From CAYJBH01 sp964370605 (lineage in GTDB: Bacteria; Bacillota; Clostridia; Oscillospirales; Ruminococcaceae): a stretch of DNA of 64,000 nucleotides. This document shows positions 36,856 to 45,814 of the stretch, one piece after another. The translations under genes and the position numbers were made by a program. A model generated the notes under the pieces. The model searched no databases, was not told the DNA's origin, and saw only the letters and a list, made by a program, of their open reading frames with translations. Position 1 is the stretch's first letter. Each line of letters starts with the position of its first letter. The DNA is taken from contig CAYJJX010000001.1 in NCBI GenBank assembly GCA_964370605.1, positions 62,001-126,000 of the forward strand, given 5' to 3'.

Positions 36856-37827
36856 GTGATACGGTATATATTAAAAAGGATTTTAATACTGGTGCCGGTA
36901 GTTTTCTTTGTGTCGGTATTGATTTTTGCAATAGTAAAAATAATGCCGGGCGATCCGGTAGACCTCATGCTTCCAACCGATCTCACCCCCGAGATGAGGG
37001 CGGCATCGTATGATGCTATGTATAAAAAGTTAGGACTGGACAAAGATATCGTAACGCAGTACTTTGCTTGGATAGGCGGAGTTCTTGCGGGAGATTTCGG
37101 ATATTCAAGTGACTATAATCGTCCGGTGGCCGATGTCGTCGGTGTGCCGCTTAAAAATACTTTGATACTCAATTTGGGCGTTAATTTTTTGTACCTTTTG
37201 ATCGCTATTCCGGTAGGCATAAGGTGTGCAACCAAGCGGAATTCTTTGTTCGATAATGCATGGCAAATGTTTTCGTTGATTGCCTATTCCACCCCGTCGT
37301 TTTTCATCGCGATCCTGTTGATATTCTTTTTTGCAATTAATCTCGGTTGGTTTCCGATGGGAGGTATGCCAAACTCATCGGTGCTCAGCGGGACTCGACT
37401 TTTGAGTGAGTGGCTGCAAACGCTTGCGTTGCCTACGATTACATTAACGGTCGTGAGCCTTGCGGGAGCTATAAAATATGTTCGCAACGCAATGATCGAG
37501 GCGCTCAGCCATGATTACATAAGAACCGCCAGAGCCAAAGGTCTCGGCGAAAAGGTGGTAATATATTCCCACGCATTTCGAAATGCGTTGATTCCGGTGT
37601 CGTACATAATAGTCGGCACCTTGTTTTCGTTGTTTGCAGGCTCGGCGATCATCGAGAGCGTGTTTCAATACAACGGAATCGGTTCACTGATGATTTCTGC
37701 GGTCACTAACCGCGACAATCAGCTGATTACTACATTGAATCTGTTCTATGCTGTAATTAGCCTTGTTTCGGTGCTGGTTGCAGACATAATATATGCGATT
37801 GTAGACCCTCGCATCAAGCTGAATTGA
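36856..37827 (+). CDS. Peptide ABC transporter permease, OppB/DppB type
   Basis: 323 residues, GTG start after GGGTGGG. The MIRYILKRI-type N-terminus leads into the first membrane segment; KIMPGDPVD is the family signature before the first extracellular loop. Five further membrane segments and the EAA loop DYIRTARAKGLGEKVVIYSHAFRNALIP (seen as consecutive blocks) complete it. Ends ADIIYAIVDPRIKL. Overlaps the next gene by one base. Confidence 0.94.
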   Translation: MIRYILKRILILVPVVFFVSVLIFAIVKIMPGDPVDLMLPTDLTPEMRAASYDAMYKKLGLDKDIVTQYFAWIGGVLAGDFGYSSDYNRPVADVVGVPLKNTLILNLGVNFLYLLIAIPVGIRCATKRNSLFDNAWQMFSLIAYSTPSFFIAILLIFFFAINLGWFPMGGMPNSSVLSGTRLLSEWLQTLALPTITLTVVSLAGAIKYVRNAMIEALSHDYIRTARAKGLGEKVVIYSHAFRNALIPVSYIIVGTLFSLFAGSAIIESVFQYNGIGSLMISAVTNRDNQLITTLNLFYAVISLVSVLVADIIYAIVDPRIKLN

Positions 37828-39692
37828 TGGGGGAGAAGATGTCGAAGAAACCAAAAGAAAAATACACGGTCAGATCCTTGTTTCGACCGAGAGATGAAAA
37901 GTTTCGAGTGTTTGAAAAGGAATCGATTAACACTCCTTTTCAGACCATGATGAAAAGAATGCTGCGCAATCGGCTTGGAATGTTTGGGGTCGTTGCTTTG
38001 GTGGCTATCTTTTCACTCTGCTTTATCGGGTCGATGTTTGTGCAGTTGGACGAAGGATACACCGAACTCGCACTTGCGAATATTAGGCCGGGCGTAGGAT
38101 ATCTTGACTTCCCGGCGGAACTCGCCGATGAAAATGTCGAAAAAATATCTTCCGGAATATCGTTCAGCGCCGCAGTTACCGACAATGGAGAATTTTATTT
38201 GTGGGGAGTAGAACCCAACAAAGAGCAAAGAAATGTATCGACTCACATTTTTGATGTGCCAAGCGAGGTGGAACAAGGTGTTATAGTCGATGTCGTCTGC
38301 GGCGGCAACCATGTTGTGGTACTCGATGAAGACGGTAATTTGCATTCTTGGGGTTTCAACAGTAACGGTCAAACCGATGTGCCGAGTGATATAAAAAGTC
38401 TGTTTTCAAGTGGTGATGTTTCGGTAGTGCAGATGGAGGCGATGTCACGGTATACGGCATTGCTTGGCAATAACCAAAATCTGTATTTATGGGGAAGCTC
38501 ACAGGCAGAAATTTCACTGGCTGTCCCAAGCGATGCACGTGGACGGATTGTCAAAATTGCCGCCGCCGACAGCAATATTGCACTTTTGCTTGACGATGGA
38601 ACAGTCATGGTGATCGGCGACAAAGGAACCGAGTTTGCGCTTGAACTGCCGACCGAGTTGACAGACGGCAGTGTTGTGGTAACAGACATTGCGGCAACAA
38701 ACAGAAATGTTATTGCACTGGACGAGCGGGGGAATCTGTACAGCTGGGGCGCTTCACAGGACTCTCTTGATGTATTGCCACAGGGTGGCGGAGAACCGGC
38801 GCAGCTTGTCTCCGGCTATAATAATTTCGCACTGCTTACTACAGACGGCGAGGTAATAGTTTGGGGCAACGACAGTTTGTCGCAATTGCAGCAACCGAAT
38901 GCAATGTCTGAGATAACAGAAATCTATTCCGACTATTTTCAGTTTTATGCCATTGGTAGCGACAACGAAATAGTGGCATGGGGGAACGATGGCTATCTGT
39001 TTGGTACCGATGATTACGGTCGTGATATTTTTGCTCGCATTGTTCACGGAGGACGAATATCGCTGACGGTTGGAGCCATTGCGGTTATTATTTCAACAAT
39101 AATAGCTTTGTTGGTGGGATTGACCTCCGGATATTTCGGGGGATGGATTGATCATCTTCTTATGAGAGTGACCGACATTTTTTCTGCAATACCGTTTTTT
39201 CCGATTGCGGTTACCCTTTCGTATGCCGTTGGGTCTATTCTGGATGATTCGCAAAAGATGTATATGATAATGGTTATTTTGGGTCTTCTCGGCTGGATGT
39301 CGCTCGCCCGTCTTATTCGCGCGCAGTTATTGCTGGAACGTGAAAAGGATTTTGTTTTGGCGGCACGGGCACTCGGCATAAAAAATCGAGTCATTGTGTG
39401 GCGGCATATTCTTCCAAATGTTTTTAACCTTGTTATTGTTAGCATCACACTGAGTTATGCCTCGTCGCTACTATCTGAAGCGGCACTCTCATTCATCGGT
39501 TTCGGTGTTGCGGAACCTACGCCGTCGTGGGGTAATATGCTGACATCGGCACAGGATATCTCGGTGATCGAGTTCTATTGGTGGCGCTGGCTGATTCCGG
39601 CATCGTTTGTAATAGTTACTGCGCTTAGCGCAAATCTCGTAGGTGATGCCCTGCGCGAGGCTCTCGACCCACGCTTTGAGGATAGGAGGTAG
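37827..39692 (+). CDS. OppC-type permease with a seven-bladed RCC1/BLIP-II-like propeller in its first outer loop
   Basis: The ATG overlaps the previous TGA by one base; ATG 39 is possible but has too short a spacer. 621 residues, about twice the usual ~300. Residues 1-50 are basic and cytoplasmic, with a membrane segment at ~52-72. From ~103 to ~391 come seven repeats of ~41 residues of the form aal-x-dGxxxxWG (TDNGEFYLWG, DEDGNLHSWG, NNQNLYLWG, DDGTVMVIG, DERGNLYSWG, TDGEVIVWG, SDNEIVAWG), a full predicted propeller on the outer face. The last blade runs straight into the OppC motif FGTDDYGRDIFARIVHG. Five more membrane segments, EAA loop DFVLAARALGIKNRVIVWRH, and the terminal GDALREALDPR are intact. 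Known RCC1 and BLIP-II propellers bind proteins; here it may hold peptides, cell wall or the binding protein. Confidence 0.93.
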   Translation: MGEKMSKKPKEKYTVRSLFRPRDEKFRVFEKESINTPFQTMMKRMLRNRLGMFGVVALVAIFSLCFIGSMFVQLDEGYTELALANIRPGVGYLDFPAELADENVEKISSGISFSAAVTDNGEFYLWGVEPNKEQRNVSTHIFDVPSEVEQGVIVDVVCGGNHVVVLDEDGNLHSWGFNSNGQTDVPSDIKSLFSSGDVSVVQMEAMSRYTALLGNNQNLYLWGSSQAEISLAVPSDARGRIVKIAAADSNIALLLDDGTVMVIGDKGTEFALELPTELTDGSVVVTDIAATNRNVIALDERGNLYSWGASQDSLDVLPQGGGEPAQLVSGYNNFALLTTDGEVIVWGNDSLSQLQQPNAMSEITEIYSDYFQFYAIGSDNEIVAWGNDGYLFGTDDYGRDIFARIVHGGRISLTVGAIAVIISTIIALLVGLTSGYFGGWIDHLLMRVTDIFSAIPFFPIAVTLSYAVGSILDDSQKMYMIMVILGLLGWMSLARLIRAQLLLEREKDFVLAARALGIKNRVIVWRHILPNVFNLVIVSITLSYASSLLSEAALSFIGFGVAEPTPSWGNMLTSAQDISVIEFYWWRWLIPASFVIVTALSANLVGDALREALDPRFEDRR

Positions 39693-39693
39693 C

Positions 39694-40707
39694 ATGAGTT
39701 TGTTAGAGATAAAAGATCTGCATACCTACTTTGATACGAGGAGTGGGTATATCAAAGCGGTTGACGGGGTGTCGTTGTCGGTAGACGTCGGCAAAACTTT
39801 GGGCGTGATAGGTGAATCGGGGTCGGGTAAAAGTCAGACTGCAATGAGCGTGTTAAGGTTATTTGAAAAAAATCAGCGCATACATAAAGGTGAGATTTTG
39901 TTTGACGGTGAAGATATCGCAAGTCTGGACGACAGAGAATTGAGAAGGATAAGAGGGAACACGATTTCCATGATCTTTCAAGAGCCGATGACCAGCCTGA
40001 ATCCGGTTTTTACGGTGGAACGTCAGATTTCAGAGTCGCTGATATTGCATCGTGGGATGAATAAAAATGAGGCGCGGGCTGTCGCTGTTGAAATGCTCAA
40101 GTCGGTACAAATACCGAACGCCGAAGGGATGGTGCGGCGATACCCACATGAGCTTTCGGGTGGCATGAGACAGCGTGTGATGATTGCCATTGCGCTTGCC
40201 TGCCGTCCAAAATTGTTGATAGCCGATGAACCGACCACTGCACTGGACGTGACGATACAGGCACAGATACTACGTCTAATAAATGAACTGAAAACCAGCA
40301 ATAATACCGCTGTTATGTTCATCACCCATGATCTTGCAGTTGTTAGACAGATGGCAGACGATGTCGCTGTGATGTACTGTGGTCAGGTTGTGGAATTTGC
40401 ACCGTCAAACTCGGTATTTGATGTCGAGTCGCGGTTTGCACATCCCTATACAAGAGCTCTTCTAGAAAGTTTGCCGACCGGAGCATCCTATAAAGAAAAT
40501 CGTCTTGAGGCAATCCCCGGTACGGTTCCGCATCCACTGCAACTGCCGAGCGGATGCAAGTTCTCTCCTCGTTGCAAATATGCGGTTGATCGGTGTAAAA
40601 AAGAGGAGCCGGAGCTAATGTGTGTCGACGGAAAACACAGTGTCAGGTGCTTTTATCCGGATAGAACGAAGTGTAAGGCTGAAAACGAGTTTTCAACCCA
40701 GCTTTAG
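39694..40707 (+). CDS. Peptide ABC transporter ATPase, OppD/DppD type
   Basis: ATG 39694 follows AGGAGG; upstream in-frame starts lie inside the permease gene. 337 residues: Walker A GESGSGKSQ, signature LSGGMRQRV, Walker B LLIADEPTTALD, switch His in FITHDLAVV. The C-terminal oligopeptide-transporter region GCKFSPRCKYAVDRCKKEEP has the Cys cluster common in OppD/OppF and may bind an iron-sulfur cluster. Works as a heterodimer with the next ATPase. Confidence 0.95.
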   Translation: MSLLEIKDLHTYFDTRSGYIKAVDGVSLSVDVGKTLGVIGESGSGKSQTAMSVLRLFEKNQRIHKGEILFDGEDIASLDDRELRRIRGNTISMIFQEPMTSLNPVFTVERQISESLILHRGMNKNEARAVAVEMLKSVQIPNAEGMVRRYPHELSGGMRQRVMIAIALACRPKLLIADEPTTALDVTIQAQILRLINELKTSNNTAVMFITHDLAVVRQMADDVAVMYCGQVVEFAPSNSVFDVESRFAHPYTRALLESLPTGASYKENRLEAIPGTVPHPLQLPSGCKFSPRCKYAVDRCKKEEPELMCVDGKHSVRCFYPDRTKCKAENEFSTQL

Positions 40708-40728
40708 TTAGAATGAGTCTTTGTGCCT

Positions 40729-40749
40729 TTCAAACGGAATGCGTTTGAA
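40729..40749 (+). repeat. Intercistronic hairpin between the two ATPase genes
   Basis: TTCAAACG-GAATG-CGTTTGAA forms an 8-bp stem with no U-run, in the 98-base gap between the OppD- and OppF-type genes. Perhaps an mRNA-stability element. Confidence 0.45.
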
Positions 40750-40805
40750 CTTCGCCACCATGTGACGCAACCGGACAAAACACTAAGTAAGGAATGGTCA
40801 TAATT

Positions 40806-41816
40806 ATGGAAAATAAAAAGGTTTTGCTTTCTCTTGATAACGTGAAGATGCACTTTCCGCTAAAAAAAAGCCTAGATCTTGTCGGAGAAAAGAAGTTTGT
40901 CAAGGCGGTCGATGGCGTAACGTTTGATATATATGAAAATGAAACACTCGGGCTTGTCGGCGAGTCGGGATGTGGAAAGACTACGCTTGGCAGGGTGATA
41001 TTACAACTATACAAACAGACGCTCGGAGATGTGCTTTATAACGGAGTGAGTCTTTCTACATTCTCAAGGCATGAGTTGCGGCGCCTTCGCAGAGAACTCC
41101 AGATAGTTTTCCAAGATCCATATTCATCACTCAATCCAAGAATGACTGCCGGACAGTTGATCTCGGAGGCGGTTTCGGAACATGGGCTATATCGCAAAGG
41201 CAGTCAGGAGCTTGAGCAATACACACTTTCGGTGATGGAGCGATGTGGCCTGCAGCGACATATGATTCATAGATACCCACACCAGTTTTCCGGCGGGCAG
41301 CGTCAGCGTATCGGAATCGCCCGAGCCGTTGCCTTGGCACCAAAGTTTATTGTGTGTGATGAATGCGTTTCGACACTTGATGTGTCTATTCAGTCACAGA
41401 TTATTAACCTGTTACTTGACCTAAAGGAACGGGAAAACCTCACCTATCTTTTCATTTCACATGATCTGAGTGTCGTGCGTTATATTTCGGATCGTATAGG
41501 CGTAATGTATCTCGGTAATATTGTCGAGTTGTGCGCCAGTGAATACTTGTTCAAAAAACCGTTTCACCCTTATACAAAAGCCTTGCTTCGGGCGATACCA
41601 ACGCTGAATGGAGATTGCGCAATCGGCAACGATGAGCTTTTGGAGGGGGATGTGCCAAGTCCAATCGATCCACCGACGGGATGCAAGTTCCATCCGAGAT
41701 GCAGGGTGGCAAAGGATGTTTGCAGACAGGACGTGCCAACGCTGAAAGAAATTGAGCCGCGTCATTATGTAGCCTGTCACTTTCCGTTAAACGGAGGTGA
41801 AGATGAGACTGTTTAG
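40806..41816 (+). CDS. Peptide ABC transporter ATPase, OppF/DppF type
   Basis: ATG 40806 lies 12 bases past AAGGA; ATG 40794 abuts that site. 336 residues: Walker A GESGCGKTT, signature FSGGQRQRIGIAR, and Walker B FIVCDECVSTLD, with Cys-Val where most relatives have Pro-Val. The His switch is FISHDLSVV, and the C-terminal Cys cluster GCKFHPRCRVAKDVC is present. Its end overlaps the following small gene by 14 bases, so translation is coupled. Confidence 0.95.
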   Translation: MENKKVLLSLDNVKMHFPLKKSLDLVGEKKFVKAVDGVTFDIYENETLGLVGESGCGKTTLGRVILQLYKQTLGDVLYNGVSLSTFSRHELRRLRRELQIVFQDPYSSLNPRMTAGQLISEAVSEHGLYRKGSQELEQYTLSVMERCGLQRHMIHRYPHQFSGGQRQRIGIARAVALAPKFIVCDECVSTLDVSIQSQIINLLLDLKERENLTYLFISHDLSVVRYISDRIGVMYLGNIVELCASEYLFKKPFHPYTKALLRAIPTLNGDCAIGNDELLEGDVPSPIDPPTGCKFHPRCRVAKDVCRQDVPTLKEIEPRHYVACHFPLNGGEDETV

Positions 41817-41982
41817 ATATTTTAGCAAAAGAAAGGCCGAAGAAAGCGATCGTTCAGAGATGCCGGAACTTGAAAAAGGTGATTTTGTCGCCATGTTGAT
41901 AGCGGCACTTGTTACATTTGCCCCACTCGTTTTATTTATTTCGCTTGTTTATATTGGGGTCGCTTATCTGTTTGGATTATAG
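41803..41982 (+). CDS. Small membrane protein in the peptide-uptake operon
   Basis: 59 residues. ATG 41803 is five bases after GGAGG and inside the end of the OppF gene; the peptidase start follows 11 bases after its stop. The first ~30 residues are charged (FRYFSKRKAEESD, ELEKGD), then one long hydrophobic stretch (FVAMLIAALVTFAPLVLFIS continuing to YLFGL) makes one long or two short membrane passes. The charged half would be cytoplasmic. The tight coupling on both sides argues for a real gene, perhaps an accessory subunit of the importer. No family recognised. Confidence 0.7.
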   Translation: MRLFRYFSKRKAEESDRSEMPELEKGDFVAMLIAALVTFAPLVLFISLVYIGVAYLFGL

Positions 41983-41993
41983 TGAGGTATACG

Positions 41994-43682
41994 ATGAAGT
42001 TTTCTGAAATTGAGTATAAAAGACCAGATTTTGATGCGCTGTACGACGAGTTTGATAGTTTGCTGGAGGAGTTTTCGGCTGCAAAAAGCGTCGACGAGCA
42101 GTTTGAGTTATATTGCAAAATCGATGAACTTACGGATGACTATGATACACAACATGCAATCACACGAATCAGAAATTTCATTGATACGAATGACGAATTT
42201 TATGCAGAGGAGCATAAGGTTTTTTCTCGCAACAATCCGACAATCGGATCTAAATACAATAAGCTAAATGAACTGGTGCTTTCGAGTCGGTTCAAAAAAG
42301 AACTGGGCGAGAAGATCGGCTATGTAACAATGCTGAATATTGAATTGTCTGCAAAATCGTTCTCGAGCGAGATAATGGACGACAAGCGTGAAGAGAGCAG
42401 ATTGATCTTTGAGTATCTAAATATAATGTCAAAACTTTCGGTAGAGTTTGATGGAAAAACCATGCCGCTGTCGATGCTTGCGCCGTATAAAGAAAGTCCT
42501 CGGCGCGATGTTCGAAAAAAAGCGTTTATAGCAGAGGGTGAATGTTATAATAGTGTTAAAGATGAACTGGACAGGATCTTTGATGATCTTGTAAAAAATC
42601 GCACTGCACAGGCGAGAAAATTGGGTTTTGAGAATTTCATAGAACTCGGTTATGCAAGGATGAGACGCAATTGTTATAATCGCAGTGATGTAGCGGTGTT
42701 CAAACAAGAAGTGGTCAAAGATGTATTGCCGCTTGCAAAAGAAATTTATGCACAAAGAGAAGAGCGTCTCGGGTTTTGCGATCTAAAAATATACGACGAA
42801 ATGATTGCCTTTAGAGAGGGTTCGCCCTGTCCAAAAATCTCGGAAGATGAGATGGTCGAGGCAGGCAAAAAAATGTATGCCGCAATGTCACCGGAATTGG
42901 CTGAGTTTGCCGAATTGATGATAGAAAACGAGCTGTATGACCTTCGCTCAAAGATAGGGAAGTCACCCGGTGGCTTTTGTTCTTATCTGAAAAAATATGA
43001 CTATCCATTCATTTTTGCAAACTTCAATGGAACTTCGGCAGATGTTGGGGTTTTTACACATGAAGCCGGTCATGCGTTTGCAAAATATATTTCATCGAAG
43101 AGTGACAAGCGTCAGTTTTCACTTTATTCTATGGATATATCAGAAACTCATTCCATGACGATGGAATTTTTGACGACACCGTGGTATGATCTGTTTTTTC
43201 AAGAGGATGCCGAAAGATATAAACTTCAGCATGCCGAAAATTCGGTTCTTTTTATTCCCTACGCCTGTCAGGTCGATGAATTCCAAGAACGAGTTTATTT
43301 GAATCCCGATCTGACACCGAAACAACGTGATGAGCTATGGTTAGAGATTGAGGGTCGTTTTCGACCGAACATGTCACATGAGGAAATTCCGTTTTACAAC
43401 ACGGGAGCGGCTTGGAAAAAGCAGACACACATATTCAAGTCGCCGTTTTATTATATCGATTATGCTTTGGCACAGATAATGGCGCTTCAGTTTTTTGCGC
43501 TTTTTCTGGAAAGTCAAGAGAATGTAATGAAACTTTATATGGAACTAGTTGGGTATGGCAGTAGCCTTACTTTTGTTGATCTTATCAAAAAGATTGGATT
43601 GAAATCACCGCTCGAAACTGAAAATATCAAACCAATAATTTCCACACTGAAGAAATGGATAAATCATAGTAATGTGACATAA
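41994..43682 (+). CDS. M3-family oligoendopeptidase
   Basis: ATG 41994 follows GTGAGG by six bases. 562 residues, cytoplasmic. Zinc site HEAGH (His356, Glu357, His360), with the third ligand Glu in SMDISETHSMTMEF about 25 residues later. It degrades short peptides to feed amino-acid metabolism, which fits its place as last gene of the oligopeptide importer operon. Length and motifs fit the M3 oligoendopeptidase group of Firmicutes. Confidence 0.94.
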   Translation: MKFSEIEYKRPDFDALYDEFDSLLEEFSAAKSVDEQFELYCKIDELTDDYDTQHAITRIRNFIDTNDEFYAEEHKVFSRNNPTIGSKYNKLNELVLSSRFKKELGEKIGYVTMLNIELSAKSFSSEIMDDKREESRLIFEYLNIMSKLSVEFDGKTMPLSMLAPYKESPRRDVRKKAFIAEGECYNSVKDELDRIFDDLVKNRTAQARKLGFENFIELGYARMRRNCYNRSDVAVFKQEVVKDVLPLAKEIYAQREERLGFCDLKIYDEMIAFREGSPCPKISEDEMVEAGKKMYAAMSPELAEFAELMIENELYDLRSKIGKSPGGFCSYLKKYDYPFIFANFNGTSADVGVFTHEAGHAFAKYISSKSDKRQFSLYSMDISETHSMTMEFLTTPWYDLFFQEDAERYKLQHAENSVLFIPYACQVDEFQERVYLNPDLTPKQRDELWLEIEGRFRPNMSHEEIPFYNTGAAWKKQTHIFKSPFYYIDYALAQIMALQFFALFLESQENVMKLYMELVGYGSSLTFVDLIKKIGLKSPLETENIKPIISTLKKWINHSNVT

Positions 43683-43687
43683 ATAGT

Positions 43688-43716
43688 TTGCCAATTAGAG
43701 CATTTTGTGGTACAAT
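43688..43716 (+). promoter_or_regulatory. Promoter of the HD-GYP gene
   Basis: TTGCCA (43688-43693) and TACAAT (43711-43716) with 17-base spacing; start near 43723. Lies in the 82-base gap after the peptidase gene, so the next gene is transcribed on its own. Confidence 0.7.
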
Positions 43717-43764
43717 ATATTTGTAAAAATGCGTTTTAAGCGTTATGAGAGAATAATACTATAA

Positions 43765-45720
43765 ATGAACGAATTTTTTGAAAAAATAATTGAAAACGAG
43801 AGAGTTTTCACGGAACTTGCGTCGAAACAATTTTCCGACAAGAGTGATATTACCCGTGAAAACATTAAATCGGTTTTGGTGCAAAGGGGTGCTAAGATTC
43901 GTCAGGTCATTAATGAGACAAATGTCTTGATCGACGAGCATATTTCCCCTTATTTGAAGAACCCTGAGAGCCTTGAGTCGGAAAATGCAAAGCAACTTCA
44001 AGAGCTGGCGCAAACATTGTCCGGGTATAAAGAGAGTATCGATACCGGACTTTCGTTTGAAATTCGTGAAGCGCTCGTAAAATATTCACAGCATATCGGC
44101 GACGATGCCATGTATATCAACAACACGTTTTATAAGGCGCTTGCACTTTTTTATCTTGAAAGAGCATTGTTCAAATCGGAAATGTCGGAGTGCTATGAGC
44201 AGATAATTGCATTTTCCGACCGGTATGCAAGCTTTGACAAAGAGACGAGGAATCTAATTGCTCGTGCATATGGCAACTCATATATCAGCGTTGCCGATCT
44301 CAATCTCGAAGAGGTATTTCGAAGATATGATCGGGCACTAGACTTTTGGGAGAACACCGCCAAGAAGGTGGATCCCGATTTCCCGTGGGACGCGTTTTAT
44401 CAAAATCTCCACGAAAATCTTTGCTCCACGACTATCACTGCACTGCGTTCCAACAAGTCAATGAAAGTCAGTTATACAATGGTGGATCGTCTGCTCGAAT
44501 CGGCACAGTATCTTTACGACTCACTCATAGCAAATAAAAAGATTCAGTCAAACGACTATACAACCTCTCAGATAAAGCACCTTTATTATTATAACACTGC
44601 AAAATATTATAACTATAAAATGAGTGCAAATGAACTGCTGCAGTTTTTCTATTCGGTATATAAACAGGCGGATGATGAATATACCTATGACGATCTGTAC
44701 AAAAAGCTTCATGTGTCGGCTCTGTTCTTGCACTATCTACAAAAGCTTCCACAGACCTGCTATTCAACAGAAGACAGGTTTAGGTTGCTGGACGAAATTG
44801 AGCAAGACGTCTTTCAGTACACCATGAATATACCGGACGACCTGTCTCGATCATATGTTGCAAATATGCTGACGAATTTTGCACTCGGAAGCCACGAAAT
44901 TTTCGACGACTATGCCTATTTGAAGATGCTTTTGTCGCTTACGGTATTTCGCCATGCCCCTACCTATGTCCACTCTGTAATGGTGGCGAGAATCGCGTTT
45001 ACCATGATTGAATACGTTATAAAGCATAATCCTGAAAAACTGATAGGTATGCCGGGAGTCGATACGGTTGAAGACGTTTCGGATAAGGCAGGGGACATCC
45101 TTTTGTTCACCTGGTTTTCAGGGCTTGTACACGATATAGGGAAAATTGTCTACTCTCATATGGTTTCGTTTTATGTTCGCAAGCTCAATGACAAAGAGTT
45201 TGAGATGATTAAGCAACACTCTTCGGCGGCGAAAAATTTCATCAAGTCTTCTCCGAACCTTGATGTGGACACACTGCTTTATGAAACGGTGAATAACGCC
45301 ACAAACATGGAGTTTTCAAACTCTCCGGAACTTTTTTCGCACCTTGCCGATGTGGCACTCGGTCATCACAAGAGCTTCGATGGCAAGTTCGGGTATCCAC
45401 AGGATTTTGATAATTTTGCGTCGCCTGTCAAGATTGTAATCGATGCGATTACGATTGCCGACTCTATCGATGCCGCAACCGACAGTGTTGGACGTAGCTA
45501 TGCGCGGGAAAAGACACTGGAGCATATGGAAGAGGATTTGCTATCCCAGATCGATACAAGATATTGTCCATATCTTACCAAGATCATATTTGAAGACAAA
45601 TCGGTTTATAAAGAGATAAGCGAGCACCTGAGCCAGTATAGATACGATATATATCATTCGATATTTTTCCTAAAAGACTTTTCAAAGACCATGTTGCCAC
45701 CGAATTCGGGGATTTTTTAA
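43765..45720 (+). CDS. HD-GYP phosphohydrolase with a long helical N-terminal region
   Basis: 651 residues, no signal peptide. The N-terminal ~380 residues are helical with TPR-like texture (YINNTFYKALALFYLERALF, YYNTAKYYNYKMSANELLQF). Residues ~390-640 are an HD-GYP domain: GLVHDIGKI (His456, Asp457), KQHSSAAKNFI, ALGHHKSFDGKFGYP (His534, His535 and GYP), and ADSIDAATDSVGRSY. HD-GYP proteins hydrolyse cyclic di-GMP or related signals with a di-iron or di-metal site. No receiver or PAS sensor is visible; the helical region is probably the input. The family of that region is unknown to me. Confidence 0.82.
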   Translation: MNEFFEKIIENERVFTELASKQFSDKSDITRENIKSVLVQRGAKIRQVINETNVLIDEHISPYLKNPESLESENAKQLQELAQTLSGYKESIDTGLSFEIREALVKYSQHIGDDAMYINNTFYKALALFYLERALFKSEMSECYEQIIAFSDRYASFDKETRNLIARAYGNSYISVADLNLEEVFRRYDRALDFWENTAKKVDPDFPWDAFYQNLHENLCSTTITALRSNKSMKVSYTMVDRLLESAQYLYDSLIANKKIQSNDYTTSQIKHLYYYNTAKYYNYKMSANELLQFFYSVYKQADDEYTYDDLYKKLHVSALFLHYLQKLPQTCYSTEDRFRLLDEIEQDVFQYTMNIPDDLSRSYVANMLTNFALGSHEIFDDYAYLKMLLSLTVFRHAPTYVHSVMVARIAFTMIEYVIKHNPEKLIGMPGVDTVEDVSDKAGDILLFTWFSGLVHDIGKIVYSHMVSFYVRKLNDKEFEMIKQHSSAAKNFIKSSPNLDVDTLLYETVNNATNMEFSNSPELFSHLADVALGHHKSFDGKFGYPQDFDNFASPVKIVIDAITIADSIDAATDSVGRSYAREKTLEHMEEDLLSQIDTRYCPYLTKIIFEDKSVYKEISEHLSQYRYDIYHSIFFLKDFSKTMLPPNSGIF

Positions 45721-45723
45721 ACA

Positions 45724-45760
45724 AAAAAAGAGCTGCGAACAACTTGTTCACAGCTCTTTT
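45724..45760 (+). terminator. Bidirectional terminator between HD-GYP and rhaB
   Basis: AAAAGAGCTG-C-GAACAA and TTGTTC-A-CAGCTCTTTT form a long stem with one mismatch. A seven-T run serves the minus strand and a four-T run the plus strand. Confidence 0.88.
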
Positions 45761-45814
45761 CTGTTGAGAAGTTTTGCGATGTTGGTTATAGGTGAGGCGA
45801 TGTCGCAAAGAGTA

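Noticed and set aside
38131..39000. Suspicion that the propeller region of OppC is a chimeric assembly or an inserted separate gene
   Set aside because: The frame is continuous, base composition matches the flanks, all seven repeats are complete, and the last blade merges exactly into the OppC motif.
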